Of a stretch of DNA of 64,000 nt, positions 42,690-52,588 are shown piece by piece; positions within the stretch are counted from its first letter, which is position 1, and each line of letters starts with the position of its first letter. A program made the position numbers and the translations under genes. The notes under the pieces are model-generated. The model had not been told where the DNA came from and made no database searches. It saw only the letters and a list, made by a program, of their open reading frames with translations. This stretch comes from Streptomyces acidiscabies (GTDB taxonomy: Bacteria > Actinomycetota > Actinomycetes > Streptomycetales > Streptomycetaceae), in the NCBI RefSeq assembly GCF_020010905.1, contig NZ_JAGJBY010000001.1:744001-808000 (forward strand), given 5' to 3'.

Positions 42690-43640
42690 GCCGGGGGAGG
42701 GGGCGTCTGAGTGAGGCCGCAGCGAGCACCCCAACAGCACCCCCTGTACGGAGCACTGCCTCCGGCATCCGCCGTACCAAGTGCCCGGCCCCGGTACAGG
42801 GCGCCCCGCCCCCCTCGTACGAGCGTCTCGCATCCTCCGTACGGACTCCCCCGTACCGCCCGGCTCCCTGTGCGGACGCCCCGCACCCTGCGTACGGACA
42901 CTCCCGGCACTCCTCGTACCAAGCGCCCGGCCGCTGTACGGAGCGCATCGCCCCCCGTTCGGGAGCCGCCCGCCCCCCCCGTGTGAAGCGCCCGGCCCCT
43001 TCCGTGCGGACGCCCCCCGGCCCCCGTACCGACCGCCCCGCACTCTGCGTACGGACGCCCCCCGCACCCCCTGTGTGAAGCCCCCCCGCCCCCGTACCAA
43101 GCGTCTGGCACCCCATGCGGAGCGTCCGGCCCTCTTCGTGCGGACCACCCCGCACCCTCCGTGCGAACGCCCCCCGACGCCCCCCCATACCGAGCGCTCG
43201 GCTCCCCGTGCGGAGCGCCCGGCCCCTCCGCGGACGCCCCCGGCGCCCCCGTACCGAGTCCCCCGCACCCCCTGCGCGGAGCACCTCGGCCACCCCCTGT
43301 ATGGAGCGCCCCGCACCCTCCGTGCGGACGCCCCCGGCACCCCCCCGAAGCGCCCGGCACCTCCCGTCCGGAGCACCCCGCCCCCCGTACAGACGCCCCC
43401 CGGCACCCTCCGTACCGAGCGCCCCCCATGCCCCCCGAGCGAGCCACCCCCTCACCCCCTACAGCCCCGTAAAGCTCCCCCCAGCCCCCATGCCTGGAAC
43501 CTCTGATTCCGCCCGCCCCTCAAGCATCAACAGCCCCCCCAACCCCCCCACCCCCATCCCACCCCCTGAGACCCCCCAACCCGTTTCTCAGCCAATTCAC
43601 AGACAAGTGAAAGCCCCCTCTAAGACCCCCTCGACATCGT
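42690..43640. repeat. Low-complexity C-rich degenerate repeat region
   Basis: About 950 bases are built from variations of CCGTACGGACGCCCC / CCGCACCC / GAGCGCCCGGC, spaced roughly 30-45 bases apart. All six frames are open for long stretches and give only Pro/Arg/Gly/Ala mixtures. I see no believable gene. The promoter of the response-regulator operon must lie at the right end. Confidence 0.75.
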
Positions 43641-43647
43641 GTCCAGC

Positions 43648-44388
43648 ATGACCACGACCTCGCCCCAGGGGCGTACCGAACTGCTGAGGCCGGACGGGAG
43701 CCCCGTCCGAGTGCTTGTGGTGGACGACGAGTTGTCGATCACCGAGTTGTTGTCCATGGCCCTGCGTTATGAGGGGTGGCAGATCCGGAGTGCCGGGGAC
43801 GGGACCGGCGCGATACAGACCGCGCGCGAGTTCCGGCCGGACGCCGTCGTGCTCGACATGATGTTGCCGGACATGGACGGGCTCGCCGTGCTGGGGCGGC
43901 TCAGGAGAGATCTGCCGGATGTGCCCGTGCTGTTTCTCACCGCCAAAGACGCCGTCGAGGACCGCATCGCGGGGCTCACGGCAGGCGGGGACGACTACGT
44001 CACCAAGCCGTTCAGCCTGGAAGAGGTCGTCGCGCGGCTGCGAGGACTGATCCGGCGTTCCGGCGCTGCGGACCGGCGCTCCGACTCCGTACTCGTCGTC
44101 GGCGATCTCACCCTCGACGAGGACAGCCACGAAGTCTCGCGGGACGGCGACAACATCCACCTCACCGCGACCGAGTTCGAGCTGCTCAGGTTCCTGATGC
44201 GCAACCCCCGCCGGGTGCTCAGCAAGGCGCAGATCCTCGACCGCGTCTGGTCGTACGACTTCGGCGGCCAGGCGAACGTCGTCGAGCTGTACATCTCGTA
44301 CCTGCGCAGGAAGATCGACGCGGGCCGCGAGCCGATGATCCACACCCGGCGCGGCGCCGGTTACCTGATCAAGCCCGCGCAGTCATGA
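43648..44388 (+). CDS. OmpR-family response regulator
   Basis: Encodes about 246 residues (ATG 43648; GTG 43639 is an alternative three codons upstream). Receiver domain residues ~20-135: acidic pair D26-D27, phospho-Asp D70 (VVLDMMLPD), T98, K120 (DDYVTKPF). The winged-helix domain (~150-240) contains LTATEFELLRFLMRNPRRV and the recognition region VVELYISYLRRKID. It is complete and expected to be active. The stop overlaps the histidine kinase start. Confidence 0.93.
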   Translation: MTTTSPQGRTELLRPDGSPVRVLVVDDELSITELLSMALRYEGWQIRSAGDGTGAIQTAREFRPDAVVLDMMLPDMDGLAVLGRLRRDLPDVPVLFLTAKDAVEDRIAGLTAGGDDYVTKPFSLEEVVARLRGLIRRSGAADRRSDSVLVVGDLTLDEDSHEVSRDGDNIHLTATEFELLRFLMRNPRRVLSKAQILDRVWSYDFGGQANVVELYISYLRRKIDAGREPMIHTRRGAGYLIKPAQS

Positions 44389-45956
44389 GCGGACGACGAC
44401 GGCCGCGTCCACAAAGGCGACGCACTCTGCGGGCCAGGCTCGTCGTCGCATCGGTCACGCTGATCGCCGTGGTGTGCGCGGTGATCGGTACGGTGACGAC
44501 GCTGACGCTGCGCCAGCACCTGTACGACCAACTGGACGGGCAGCTGCGCGAGGTCTCGGCGCGGGCGTCGGGCAACTTCGGACCCCCCGGCACGAGCGGC
44601 CCGCAGCAGCAGTCCAGGTCCATCGACCTGACGGAGTTCGTCACCCGGGGCCCCCAGCCCGGCAGCTCCACCCTGATCGCGCGGGTCGAGAACGGCGCGG
44701 TCACGGCGGGTACGGTCGGCCAGAAGTCCAGCAATTACGACATGGGCTCCAAGGCGCTCACCGAGACGCAGATGAAGGCGGTCAACGCCACGGCGCAGGA
44801 CCGCCACGAGCACACCGTCGACATCCCCGGCCTGGGCAGCTACCGCGTCAAGTACACGACGGGCGTCAACGGCGACTTCTACGTCGCGATCCCCACCAAG
44901 GACGCCGACAACACGGTCAGCACCCTAGTCATCGCCGAACTCAGCGTCACAGCAGCCGGGTTGATCGCGGCCGGCATCGCGGGCTACATCCTCGTGGGCG
45001 TGGCCACCCGCCCCCTCCGCAAGGTGGCCGCCACAGCCACCCGGGTCTCCGAACTCCCCCTGCACACAGGCGAAGTGAACCTGAGCGAACGCGTCCCGGA
45101 GTCGGAGACGGACCCCCACACGGAGGTCGGCCAGGTCGGCGCCGCGCTCAACCGCATGCTGGACCACATCCACGGCGCCCTGCACGCGAGGCAGCAGAGC
45201 GAGATGCGCGTACGGCAGTTCGTGGCCGACGCGAGCCACGAGCTGCGTACTCCCCTCGCCTCGATCCGCGGCTACGCGGAACTGACGCGCAGAGGACGGG
45301 AAGAGGTCGGCCCCGACACCCGCCACGCCCTCGGCCGTATCGAGTCCGAGGCGGGCCGGATGACGTTCCTGGTGGAGGACCTCCTCCTGCTGGCCCGCCT
45401 CGACGCCGGCCGCCCCCTCCAGTTCGAGCAGACCGACCTCGTACCCCTGGTCATCGACACGGTGAGCGACGCGCGCGCGGCGGGCCGGGACCACGTATGG
45501 CGGCTGGAACTCCCGGACGAACCGGCGATAGTCAGCGCCGATGCGGCACGCCTGCAACAGGTGCTGGTCAACCTGCTCGCGAACGCGAGAACACACACCC
45601 CACCCGGTACGACGGTGACGGCGCGCGTCCAGCGGCGCGGCCCCTGGCTCTGCGTGGACGTCCACGACAACGGCCAGGGCATCCCCGAGGACCTGCTCCC
45701 GCACGTCTTCGAACGGTTCGCGCGAGGAGACTCGGCGCGTTCGCGGAACACCGGCTCGACCGGCCTCGGGCTGGCGATCGTCCAGGCCGTCGCGACCGCG
45801 CACGGCGGTGCGGTGACCGTCGACAGCGTCCCCGGGCAGACCGTGTTCACGGTGCACCTGCCCGCGCTCGCCCCGCAGCCGTCCCCCGAAACGAACTGGC
45901 AACGCGACTCACAGGGCCAGCACAGTCCCGGCACATGGGTACAACAGGGCGTCTGA
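44385..45956 (+). CDS. Sensor histidine kinase
   Basis: Encodes 523 residues; its ATG overlaps the regulator's stop (ATGA). Two membrane helices (~18-42 and ~180-205) bracket an extracytoplasmic sensor domain. A HAMP domain follows (~205-265), then HisKA with H285 (DASHELRTPL) and HATPase_c with N-box LVNLLANARTHT, G1 DNGQGI and G2 GSTGLGLAI. All catalytic boxes are intact. It partners with the regulator upstream; the signal is unknown, but the downstream glycosyltransferase genes suggest envelope sensing. Confidence 0.93.
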   Translation: MSGRRRPRPQRRRTLRARLVVASVTLIAVVCAVIGTVTTLTLRQHLYDQLDGQLREVSARASGNFGPPGTSGPQQQSRSIDLTEFVTRGPQPGSSTLIARVENGAVTAGTVGQKSSNYDMGSKALTETQMKAVNATAQDRHEHTVDIPGLGSYRVKYTTGVNGDFYVAIPTKDADNTVSTLVIAELSVTAAGLIAAGIAGYILVGVATRPLRKVAATATRVSELPLHTGEVNLSERVPESETDPHTEVGQVGAALNRMLDHIHGALHARQQSEMRVRQFVADASHELRTPLASIRGYAELTRRGREEVGPDTRHALGRIESEAGRMTFLVEDLLLLARLDAGRPLQFEQTDLVPLVIDTVSDARAAGRDHVWRLELPDEPAIVSADAARLQQVLVNLLANARTHTPPGTTVTARVQRRGPWLCVDVHDNGQGIPEDLLPHVFERFARGDSARSRNTGSTGLGLAIVQAVATAHGGAVTVDSVPGQTVFTVHLPALAPQPSPETNWQRDSQGQHSPGTWVQQGV

Positions 45957-45970
45957 GGAGAGTCGTTGAC

Positions 45971-47290
45971 ATGCGAACCGACTCTTCTCCGGGCACACTG
46001 CCGGCGCGGGAGCACCTCCCGGCCGGCGCTGCCGGAACGCCTGTCCTGGACGTCGTGATCCCCGTGTACAACGAGGAGAAGGACCTCGGCCCCTGCGTCG
46101 AGCGTCTGCACGACCACCTCGCCAGGACCTTCCCCTACCCCTTCCGGATCACGATCGCGGACAACGCGTCGATCGACACCACCCCGGTGGTGGCGAAGAG
46201 CCTGGAGGCGACACTCCCGGGCGTCAGGTCCTTCCGGCTGGAGCAGAAGGGCCGCGGCAGGGCGCTGCGGACCGTCTGGTCGGCCTCGGACGCGCCGGTG
46301 CTCGCCTATATGGACGTCGACCTGTCCACCGACCTCAACGCCCTGCTCCCGCTGGTGGCCCCGCTGATCTCGGGCCACTCCGACCTGGCGATCGGCTCCC
46401 GGCTCACCCGCAGTTCTCGCGTAGTGCGGGGCGCCAAGCGGGAGTTCATCAGCCGCTCGTACAACATGATCCTGCGGAGTTCGCTCCAGGCGCGGTTCTC
46501 GGACGCGCAGTGCGGGTTCAAGGCGATCCGGCGCGATGTGGCACAGGTGCTGTTGCCGCTCGTCGAAGACACCGGATGGTTCTTCGACACTGAGATGCTG
46601 GTCCTCGCGGAGCGGGCGGGCCTTCGGATCCACGAAGTCCCGGTCGACTGGGTCGACGACCCCGACTCCACGGTGCACATCGTCAAGACGGCGACCGATG
46701 ACCTGAGAGGGGTATGGCGCGTTGGGAAGGCTCTGGCCACCGGTTCGCTTCCCCTGGACCGGCTGACCAGGCCGTTCGGCGACGATCCCCGCGACCGCGA
46801 GATCATGGACGTACCCAAGGGACTGGCCCGGCAGCTCGTCGGCTTCTGCGTGGTCGGCGGTCTGTCGACGCTCTTCTATCTGCTGCTGTACACCGGTTTC
46901 CGTACGTTCAGCGGCTCGCAGGTCGCGAACGCGCTCGCGCTGCTGGTGTCGGCGGTCGCGAACACGGCGGCGAACCGCCGGCTGACCTTCGGGGTACGGG
47001 GGTCCGGCAGCGCGGTGAAGCATCAGGCACAGGGCCTGGTCGTCTTCGGCATCGGCCTCGCGCTGACGAGCGGGTCGCTGGCCGCGCTGAACGCGGCGAC
47101 GTCAAGTCCCGCGCACGCTACGGAAATTGGGGTGCTGATCGCCGCCAACCTCGCGGCGACCGTGCTGCGGTTCCTGCTGTTCAGGGCGTGGGTCTTTCCG
47201 GACAAGGCCGCTGAGGAGTGGCGGGACGAGACGATGCGGCTGTCTCCGGTTCGTCCGTACGACAACGATGCGCGGGAGGACCGGCGATGA
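45971..47290 (+). CDS. GT2 family glycosyltransferase fused to GtrA-like membrane domain
   Basis: Encodes 439 residues from the ATG at 45971, 14 bases after the kinase gene. The N-terminal GT-A domain (~25-260) is DPM1-like: LDVVIPVYNEEKDLGPC, the DxD-type YMDVDLSTD, and QCGFKAIRRDV. The C-terminal ~130 residues hold four hydrophobic helices of the GtrA type (RQLVGFCVVGGLSTLFYLLL start). Such fusions make polyprenyl-phosphate sugars and move them across the membrane. The product could supply the GT39 enzyme encoded next; the two genes overlap (ATGA at 47287). Confidence 0.9.
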   Translation: MRTDSSPGTLPAREHLPAGAAGTPVLDVVIPVYNEEKDLGPCVERLHDHLARTFPYPFRITIADNASIDTTPVVAKSLEATLPGVRSFRLEQKGRGRALRTVWSASDAPVLAYMDVDLSTDLNALLPLVAPLISGHSDLAIGSRLTRSSRVVRGAKREFISRSYNMILRSSLQARFSDAQCGFKAIRRDVAQVLLPLVEDTGWFFDTEMLVLAERAGLRIHEVPVDWVDDPDSTVHIVKTATDDLRGVWRVGKALATGSLPLDRLTRPFGDDPRDREIMDVPKGLARQLVGFCVVGGLSTLFYLLLYTGFRTFSGSQVANALALLVSAVANTAANRRLTFGVRGSGSAVKHQAQGLVVFGIGLALTSGSLAALNAATSSPAHATEIGVLIAANLAATVLRFLLFRAWVFPDKAAEEWRDETMRLSPVRPYDNDAREDRR

Positions 47291-49479
47291 CGACTCTTCA
47301 GGAACGTACGTGGGCTCCGTCTGGCGTTGAAGCGGCCAAGTCGTCGCGTTTGCATGGATTTTGGCGCGGTCGTCCCGACGACGCGGCCTGGGTGCGCCCC
47401 GCCTTCTTCGGCCTCCTCGTCGCGACCTTCCTCCTCTACCTCTACAACCTCAGCTCCTCCGGGTACGCGAACTCCTTCTACTCGGCGGCAGTTCAGGCGG
47501 GCTCGCAGTCCTGGAAGGCCTTCTTCTTCGGCTCGCTCGACGCGGCCAACGCCATCACCGTCGACAAGCCCCCGGCCTCGCTGTGGCCGATGGCCCTCTC
47601 GGTACGGATCTTCGGGCTCAGCTCCTGGGCGATCCTGATCCCCGAGGTGCTGATGGGGGTCGGTACGGTCGCGGTGGTGTACGCGGCGGTACGGCGCCGG
47701 TTCTCGCCGGGCGCGGGGCTGATCGCCGGGGCCACGATGGCGTTGACGCCGGTCGCCGCGCTGATGTTCCGCTTCAACAACCCTGACGCGATGCTCGCGT
47801 TGCTCATGGCGGTGGCCTGCTATCTCGTCGTCCGTGCGCTGGAGGACGGGCGGACCAAGTGGCTGCTCTGGGCGGGCGCGGCGATCGGGTTCGCGTTCCT
47901 CGCGAAGACGCTCCAGGCGTTCCTGATCCTGCCTGCGCTGGCTGCTGTGTACGGGGTCTGCGCGCCCGTTTCTTTGAAGAAGCGGCTGGGTCAACTTGCC
48001 GCCGCCACCGGGGCGTTGGTCGTCTCCGGCGGTTGGTGGGTCGCGATCGTCGAGCTGTGGCCCGCTTCCTCGCGGCCGTACATCGGGGGGTCGCAGAACA
48101 ACTCCTTCCTCGAACTCACCTTTGGGTACAACGGACTTGGCCGTCTGAACGGCGAGGAGACCGGGTCCGTCGGTGGAGGTGGCGGGGGTGGTGGCACCGG
48201 GATGTGGGGTGAGACCGGCTGGGACCGGATGTTCAACTCCGAGGTCGGGAGCCAGATTTCGTGGCTGCTGCCCGCTGCGCTGATCCTGCTGGTGGGTGGG
48301 CTGGTCGCCACGCGGAAGTTCAAGAGGACGTCCGTGACGCGGAGTTCGTTCCTCGTGTGGGGTGGGTCGCTGGTGATGACCGCCGTGGTGTTCAGCTACA
48401 TGGCGGGGATCTTCCATCAGTACTACACGGTGGCGCTCGCGCCGTACATCGCGGCGGTTGTCGGGATGGGGGCGGGGGTTCTGTGGGAGAGGCGGGGTGA
48501 GGTCTGGGCGTCGATCACGCTGGCGGCGGCTGGTGTGTCGGCGGCTGCCTGGGGGTACGTGCTGCTCAACCGGACGCCGGATTACTTGCCTTGGCTGAAG
48601 TGGCTCGTGCTGGTCGGCGGTTTGGTCGGGGCGTTGGGTCTGATTTTCGCCGGGCGTATCAGCCGTCAACTCGCGCTGGCTGCGGTCTCGGTGAGTTTGG
48701 TGGCTGCGTTGGGTGGGCCTGCGGCTTACACGATCAGCACGCTTCAGGAGGGGCACACCGGGTCGATTGTGACTGCGGGGCCTGCGGGGGCGTCGATGAT
48801 GGGCGGCCGGGGTGGGTTCGGTGGCGGTATGCGGGGTGGCATGGGCGGGTTCGGCCAGAACCAGCAAGGGGGTAACGCGCAGGGCGGTCAGGGCCAGCAG
48901 GGCAATGGCACCGGTGGCTTCCCGGGTGGCACCGGCGGTAACGGCTTCGGCTTCGGTGGCGGCGCGGGCGGCAACTCCCAGGGTGGCAACGGGAGTTCGC
49001 AGGGCGGCCGGTCCCAGCAGGGGCAGGGGCAAGGCTTCCCCGGCGGCTCCACCACTGGGGAAGGCGGCATGGGTGGCGGCGGTGCCGGTGGTCTCCTGAA
49101 CGGCGCGAGTGTCACCTCCGAGGCCAAGAAGCTCATCAGCACCGACAGCGACAAGTACACGTGGGCTGCGGCAGCCATCGGCGCGCAGAACGCGGCGAGT
49201 TATCAGCTCGCGACCGGTGACCCCGTGATGGCGATCGGCGGCTTCAACGGCACCGACCCGTCCCCGACGCTGGCCCAGTTCAAGAAGTACGTCGAGGACG
49301 GGAAGATCCACTACTTCATCTCCAGCGGAAGTGGGGGCGGGCGTGGAGGCGGCGGCATGATGGGCGGCTCCTCCACCGGTACGTCGTCCCAGATCACGAC
49401 CTGGATCGAGGCCAACTTCAAGAAGGTGACGGTGGGGTCGGCCACGTTCTACGACCTGACGCAGAAGGCGAGCAGCTAG
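47287..49479 (+). CDS. GT39/ArnT-like membrane glycosyltransferase with Gly-rich extracytoplasmic insert
   Basis: Encodes 730 residues. About eleven hydrophobic helices occupy ~40-490. The catalytic-side loop after helix 1 has the YNLSSSGYANSFYSAAVQAG segment and KPPASLWPMALSVRIFG, typical of ArnT/PMT relatives. A Gly/Gln/Asn-rich low-complexity stretch (~500-620, GGFGQNQQGGN-type) links to a soluble C-terminal domain (~620-730). It transfers a sugar from a polyprenyl-phosphate carrier to an extracytoplasmic acceptor. It is coupled to the GT2-GtrA gene, so the operon likely makes and attaches one surface sugar under control of the two-component system. Confidence 0.88.
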   Translation: MTTLQERTWAPSGVEAAKSSRLHGFWRGRPDDAAWVRPAFFGLLVATFLLYLYNLSSSGYANSFYSAAVQAGSQSWKAFFFGSLDAANAITVDKPPASLWPMALSVRIFGLSSWAILIPEVLMGVGTVAVVYAAVRRRFSPGAGLIAGATMALTPVAALMFRFNNPDAMLALLMAVACYLVVRALEDGRTKWLLWAGAAIGFAFLAKTLQAFLILPALAAVYGVCAPVSLKKRLGQLAAATGALVVSGGWWVAIVELWPASSRPYIGGSQNNSFLELTFGYNGLGRLNGEETGSVGGGGGGGGTGMWGETGWDRMFNSEVGSQISWLLPAALILLVGGLVATRKFKRTSVTRSSFLVWGGSLVMTAVVFSYMAGIFHQYYTVALAPYIAAVVGMGAGVLWERRGEVWASITLAAAGVSAAAWGYVLLNRTPDYLPWLKWLVLVGGLVGALGLIFAGRISRQLALAAVSVSLVAALGGPAAYTISTLQEGHTGSIVTAGPAGASMMGGRGGFGGGMRGGMGGFGQNQQGGNAQGGQGQQGNGTGGFPGGTGGNGFGFGGGAGGNSQGGNGSSQGGRSQQGQGQGFPGGSTTGEGGMGGGGAGGLLNGASVTSEAKKLISTDSDKYTWAAAAIGAQNAASYQLATGDPVMAIGGFNGTDPSPTLAQFKKYVEDGKIHYFISSGSGGGRGGGGMMGGSSTGTSSQITTWIEANFKKVTVGSATFYDLTQKASS

Positions 49480-49501
49480 GGCACAGCACTGACGGTTCGC
49501 T

Positions 49502-49540
49502 GAGGGCGGGCGGTGACCTCCAGGGGTCGCCGCCCTCTTC
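49502..49540 (+). terminator. Terminator of the two-component/glycosyltransferase operon
   Basis: GAGGGCGG...GTGACC and GGTCGCCGCCCTC form a long stem with small bulges, followed by TTCTCGTTCG, about 20 bases after the GT39 stop. Confidence 0.6.
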
Positions 49541-49552
49541 TCGTTCGTGCCT

Positions 49553-49585
49553 TGTACGTCGTATAGGGATCTTCTACGGTGTACA
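49553..49585. promoter_or_regulatory. Imperfect operator palindrome before DHA2 exporter
   Basis: TGTACGTCGTA (49553-49563) and TACGGTGTACA (49575-49585) are inverted copies matching at 9 of 11 positions. They end two bases before the ATG at 49588 and resemble TetR-family sites. The regulator is not adjacent. Confidence 0.5.
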
Positions 49586-49587
49586 TC

Positions 49588-51015
49588 ATGGCCACCGACC
49601 TGACACAGACGCCGCCCTCCGCCGCGCCGGGTCACCCCCAGCGCTGGCTCATCCTCGGCGTGATCGCTCTCGCGCAGCTCACCGTCCTGCTCGACAACAC
49701 CGTCCTGAACGTCGCGATCCCGTCCCTCAAGGAGGAGTTGGGCGCGAGTACCTCGGACATCCAGTGGGTGATCAACGCGTACTCGCTCGTCCAGGCGGGC
49801 CTGTTGCTCACGGCGGGCAGCGCGGCGGACCGGTACGGCCGCAAGAAGATGCTGGCGACCGGCCTCGTGCTGTTCGGCGCCGGTTCCCTTGTCGCGACCC
49901 TCTCCTCCTCCACCGCCCAACTCATCGCCGCTCGCGCCGGGATGGGCGTAGGCGGTGCCCTCCTCGTCACCACCACCCTTGCGGTCGCCATGCAGATCTT
50001 TCCGCCCGACGAGCAGCCCAAGGCGATCGGGATCTGGGCGGCGGTGAACTCCCTCGGGTTCGCGACGGGGCCCTTGATCGGGGGGTTCATGCTCGGGCAC
50101 TTCTGGTGGGGCGCGATCTTTCTCATCAACTTGCCTGTCGCGGCAGTGGCGTTGGTGGCTACGGTGGTTCTCGTCCCCGAGTCCAAGGACCCCCAGGGGG
50201 ACCGGCCCGACCTGCTCGGTGCGCTGCTCTCGACCGTCGGGATGTCGTCCCTCGTCTTCGCGATCATCTCCGGGCCCGAGCACGGTTGGCTGTCGGCGCG
50301 GGTGTTGGGGAGCGGGGTGGTCGCCGTGCTCGTACTCGCGGTGTTCGCGTGGTGGGAGAACCGGGTGCCGTATCCCATGCTCGACATGTCCTTCTTCCGC
50401 AACCGCCAGTTCACGGGGGCGGTTGCAGGAGCCGTCCTGGTCACGTTCGGGATGGGCGGGGCGCTGTTCCTCCTCACCCAGCACCTTCAACTAGTCCTCG
50501 GCTACGGTCCATTGGAGGCGGGTCTCCGCACGGTGCCGCTTGCCATAGCCGTCATCCTGCTCAACTTCTCGGGGCTCGCGGCGAAGATCCTGGCGAAGCT
50601 CGGGGGGCCGGTGACGATCCTGCTCGGCATGGTCGTCATGGGGTGCGGGCTCGTGTCCATCGGGGTGCTGGGGGAGCGGGGGTATGCCGGGACACTGCTC
50701 GGCCTGGTACTGGTCGGGGCCGGAAACGCGCTGGCCAACCCTGCGATGGCGCACGCGATCATGAGTTCCATCCCGCCGGCCAAGGCGGGGGTAGGGGCCG
50801 GGATCAACGGGATGCTGGGGGAGTTCGGGGCGGGGCTGGGGGTCGCGGTGCTGGGGGCGGTGCTGACGTCGTCGGCGAGCCTTGAACAGGGGCTGCGGGA
50901 GGGGCAGTTGGTAGGGGCGGCGGCGGTGGTGGCGGGGGGTGTGGTGGCCGGCGTGCTCCTGCGCCGGGCGGCTGGCGACAAGACACCCGGCCTCGCCGTT
51001 AGGTCGGGGCGATGA
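49588..51015 (+). CDS. DHA2-type MFS drug exporter (EmrB/QacA-like)
   Basis: Encodes 475 residues from the ATG at 49588 (49579 is an alternative). Fourteen hydrophobic segments; motif C region LDNTVLNVAIPSLKEELG; motif A GSAADRYGRKKMLATG; QWVINAYSLVQAG, all typical of proton-driven multidrug efflux. It is probably repressed through the palindrome directly upstream. Substrate unknown. Confidence 0.92.
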   Translation: MATDLTQTPPSAAPGHPQRWLILGVIALAQLTVLLDNTVLNVAIPSLKEELGASTSDIQWVINAYSLVQAGLLLTAGSAADRYGRKKMLATGLVLFGAGSLVATLSSSTAQLIAARAGMGVGGALLVTTTLAVAMQIFPPDEQPKAIGIWAAVNSLGFATGPLIGGFMLGHFWWGAIFLINLPVAAVALVATVVLVPESKDPQGDRPDLLGALLSTVGMSSLVFAIISGPEHGWLSARVLGSGVVAVLVLAVFAWWENRVPYPMLDMSFFRNRQFTGAVAGAVLVTFGMGGALFLLTQHLQLVLGYGPLEAGLRTVPLAIAVILLNFSGLAAKILAKLGGPVTILLGMVVMGCGLVSIGVLGERGYAGTLLGLVLVGAGNALANPAMAHAIMSSIPPAKAGVGAGINGMLGEFGAGLGVAVLGAVLTSSASLEQGLREGQLVGAAAVVAGGVVAGVLLRRAAGDKTPGLAVRSGR

Positions 51016-51060
51016 GGTGTCGCTGAGGGGCAAGGTGCAGAGTGGCGTAGCTGGCCGGCT

Positions 51061-51340
51061 TTGGCGGCGCCGCAGGCCGCGACCGGGTTCGGCCTGACAC
51101 GCCGGGCTCATGGCGGCCCACGCTGCCCTGACCGGCTCGCGCACCGACGTGGCACTTCGGCCCGGCCCGGTCCGGACGGCTACACCACTCGGCGGGACGC
51201 CACCAAGTGCCGAGTGGCCGAGGCGATTCCGGTGCTCGGCCATGACGGAGCCCCGGCGCATCGGCCGGGTTCTCCAAGGTCCTTCGGGTCATGGCGGGCA
51301 GGGTCTGTCAGTCAGCTGGCGGGACAGGGGATGAGGTCCC
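51061..51340. other. Repeat-related region before the 302-bp array
   Basis: Non-coding sequence contains CTACACCACTCGGCGGGAC (51180-51198), an inverted relative of the CGGCGAGTGGTGTAGCC element that opens each array unit. It may be a diverged or rearranged first unit. No believable gene is present. Confidence 0.4.
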
Positions 51341-52440
51341 GGCGAGTGGTGTAGCCGGTCGAGCTGTCGGAATCCGCAGGTCGTGGCTCGAATCGCCGTC
51401 GCCGTAGGCCCTGTTGAGGCTCACTGGACCGGGACCGGCGGTGATCGCACGACGGCTGGTGGCGGCACTTACCGGACGGCTCCAACGCGGGGGCGACGGA
51501 CCGCGATCGGCTACACCACAACGGGGGACACGACCGGACAGGGCGGCGCGGCGAGGCGGTGGAAGGCTGTGGCCGGTTCGTTTCTCCTGGGCTGGGCTGC
51601 TGAAATCGGCAAGGGCAGGCGGTGGCTGCCGATATGGCGTCCGGCGAGTGGTGTGGCCGGTTGGGCTGACGGAATCCGCAGGTCGCGGCTCGAATTGCCA
51701 CCGTCAGAGGCCCTGTTGAGGTTCGTCGGGCTGGGATCGGTGGTGATCGCGCGACGGCTGGTGGCGGTACTTACTGGACGGCTCCAATGCGGAGGGGGCG
51801 GGCCGTGATCGGCTACACCACAACGGGGGACACGACCGGAGTGGGCGGTGCGGCGAGGTGGTGGAAGGTCGTGGTTGGTTCGTTTCTCCGGGGCTGGGCT
51901 GCTGAAATCGGCAGGGGCAGGCGGTGGCCGCTGATATGGCGTCCCGGTGAGTGGTGTGGCCGGTCGGGTTGACGCAATCCCCAGGTCGCGGCTCGAATCG
52001 CTGTTGCCGTAGGCCCTGTTGAGGTTCGTCGGGCTGGGACCGGCGGTGATCGCACGACGGCTGGTGGCGGCACTTACCGGACGGCTCCAATGCGGAGGCG
52101 ACGGACCGCGATCGGCTACACCACGACAGGGGACACGACCGGACAGGGCGGCGAGGCGAGGCGGTGGAAGGCTGTGGCCGGTTCGTTTCTCCAGGGCCAG
52201 GCCGCTGAAATCCGCAAGCGCAGGCGGTGGCCGCCGATGGCGTCCCGCCGAGTGGCGTAGCCGGTCGAGCTGTCGGAATCCGCAGGTCGTGGCTCGGATC
52301 GCCGTCGTCAGAGGCCCTGTTGAGGCTCACCGGACCGGGACCGGTGGTGATCGCACGACGGCCGGCAGCCGTGAGCCCGCCGTCCAGTGGCAGGGCGCGC
52401 ATCCAGGTCGGCAGGTCGATAGCCGTGAGGCTGAGTTCGA
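51341..52440. repeat. Tandem repeats with ~302-bp period
   Basis: Units start at about 51341, 51643, 51946 and 52248 with GGCGAGTGGTGTAGCCGGTC-like sequence; three are full length and the fourth is partial (to ~52440). Shared landmarks include CCCTGTTGAGG, TGATCGCACGACGGCTGGT, CGGCTACACCACAACGGGGG and GAAATCGGCA. Each unit carries GTGGTGTAGCCG and, roughly 170 bases later, CGGCTACACCAC, an inverted pair. The period is not a multiple of three and all frames are open without protein-like character, so it is not a coding repeat. Confidence 0.85.
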
Positions 52441-52588
52441 GCCAGACAGCTTCCCAAAAGGTATTAAGCGCCCTTGAATGGAAAAGGTGGCATTTAACTC
52501 TCTATTCCCTTTCTGGGCCCTGTGCTATTGTGCGGCACCGTAATTCGCTAAGGCGAACAGCTTGAAGCGTTCTGCGGAAAAGGGCGAA

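Noticed and set aside
42690..43640. Several long overlapping open frames in the C-rich region
   Set aside because: All are Pro/Arg/Ala/Gly low-complexity in every frame and strand, as expected from repeat composition.
47023..50490. Long minus-strand open frame opposite GT39 and the DHA2 exporter
   Set aside because: Composition is Arg/Pro/His/Gly with no recognisable fold; both sense genes have family motifs.
51341..52440. Coding sequence inside the 302-bp repeats
   Set aside because: Frames shift from unit to unit because the period is not a multiple of three, and no reading has protein-like character or a ribosome site.
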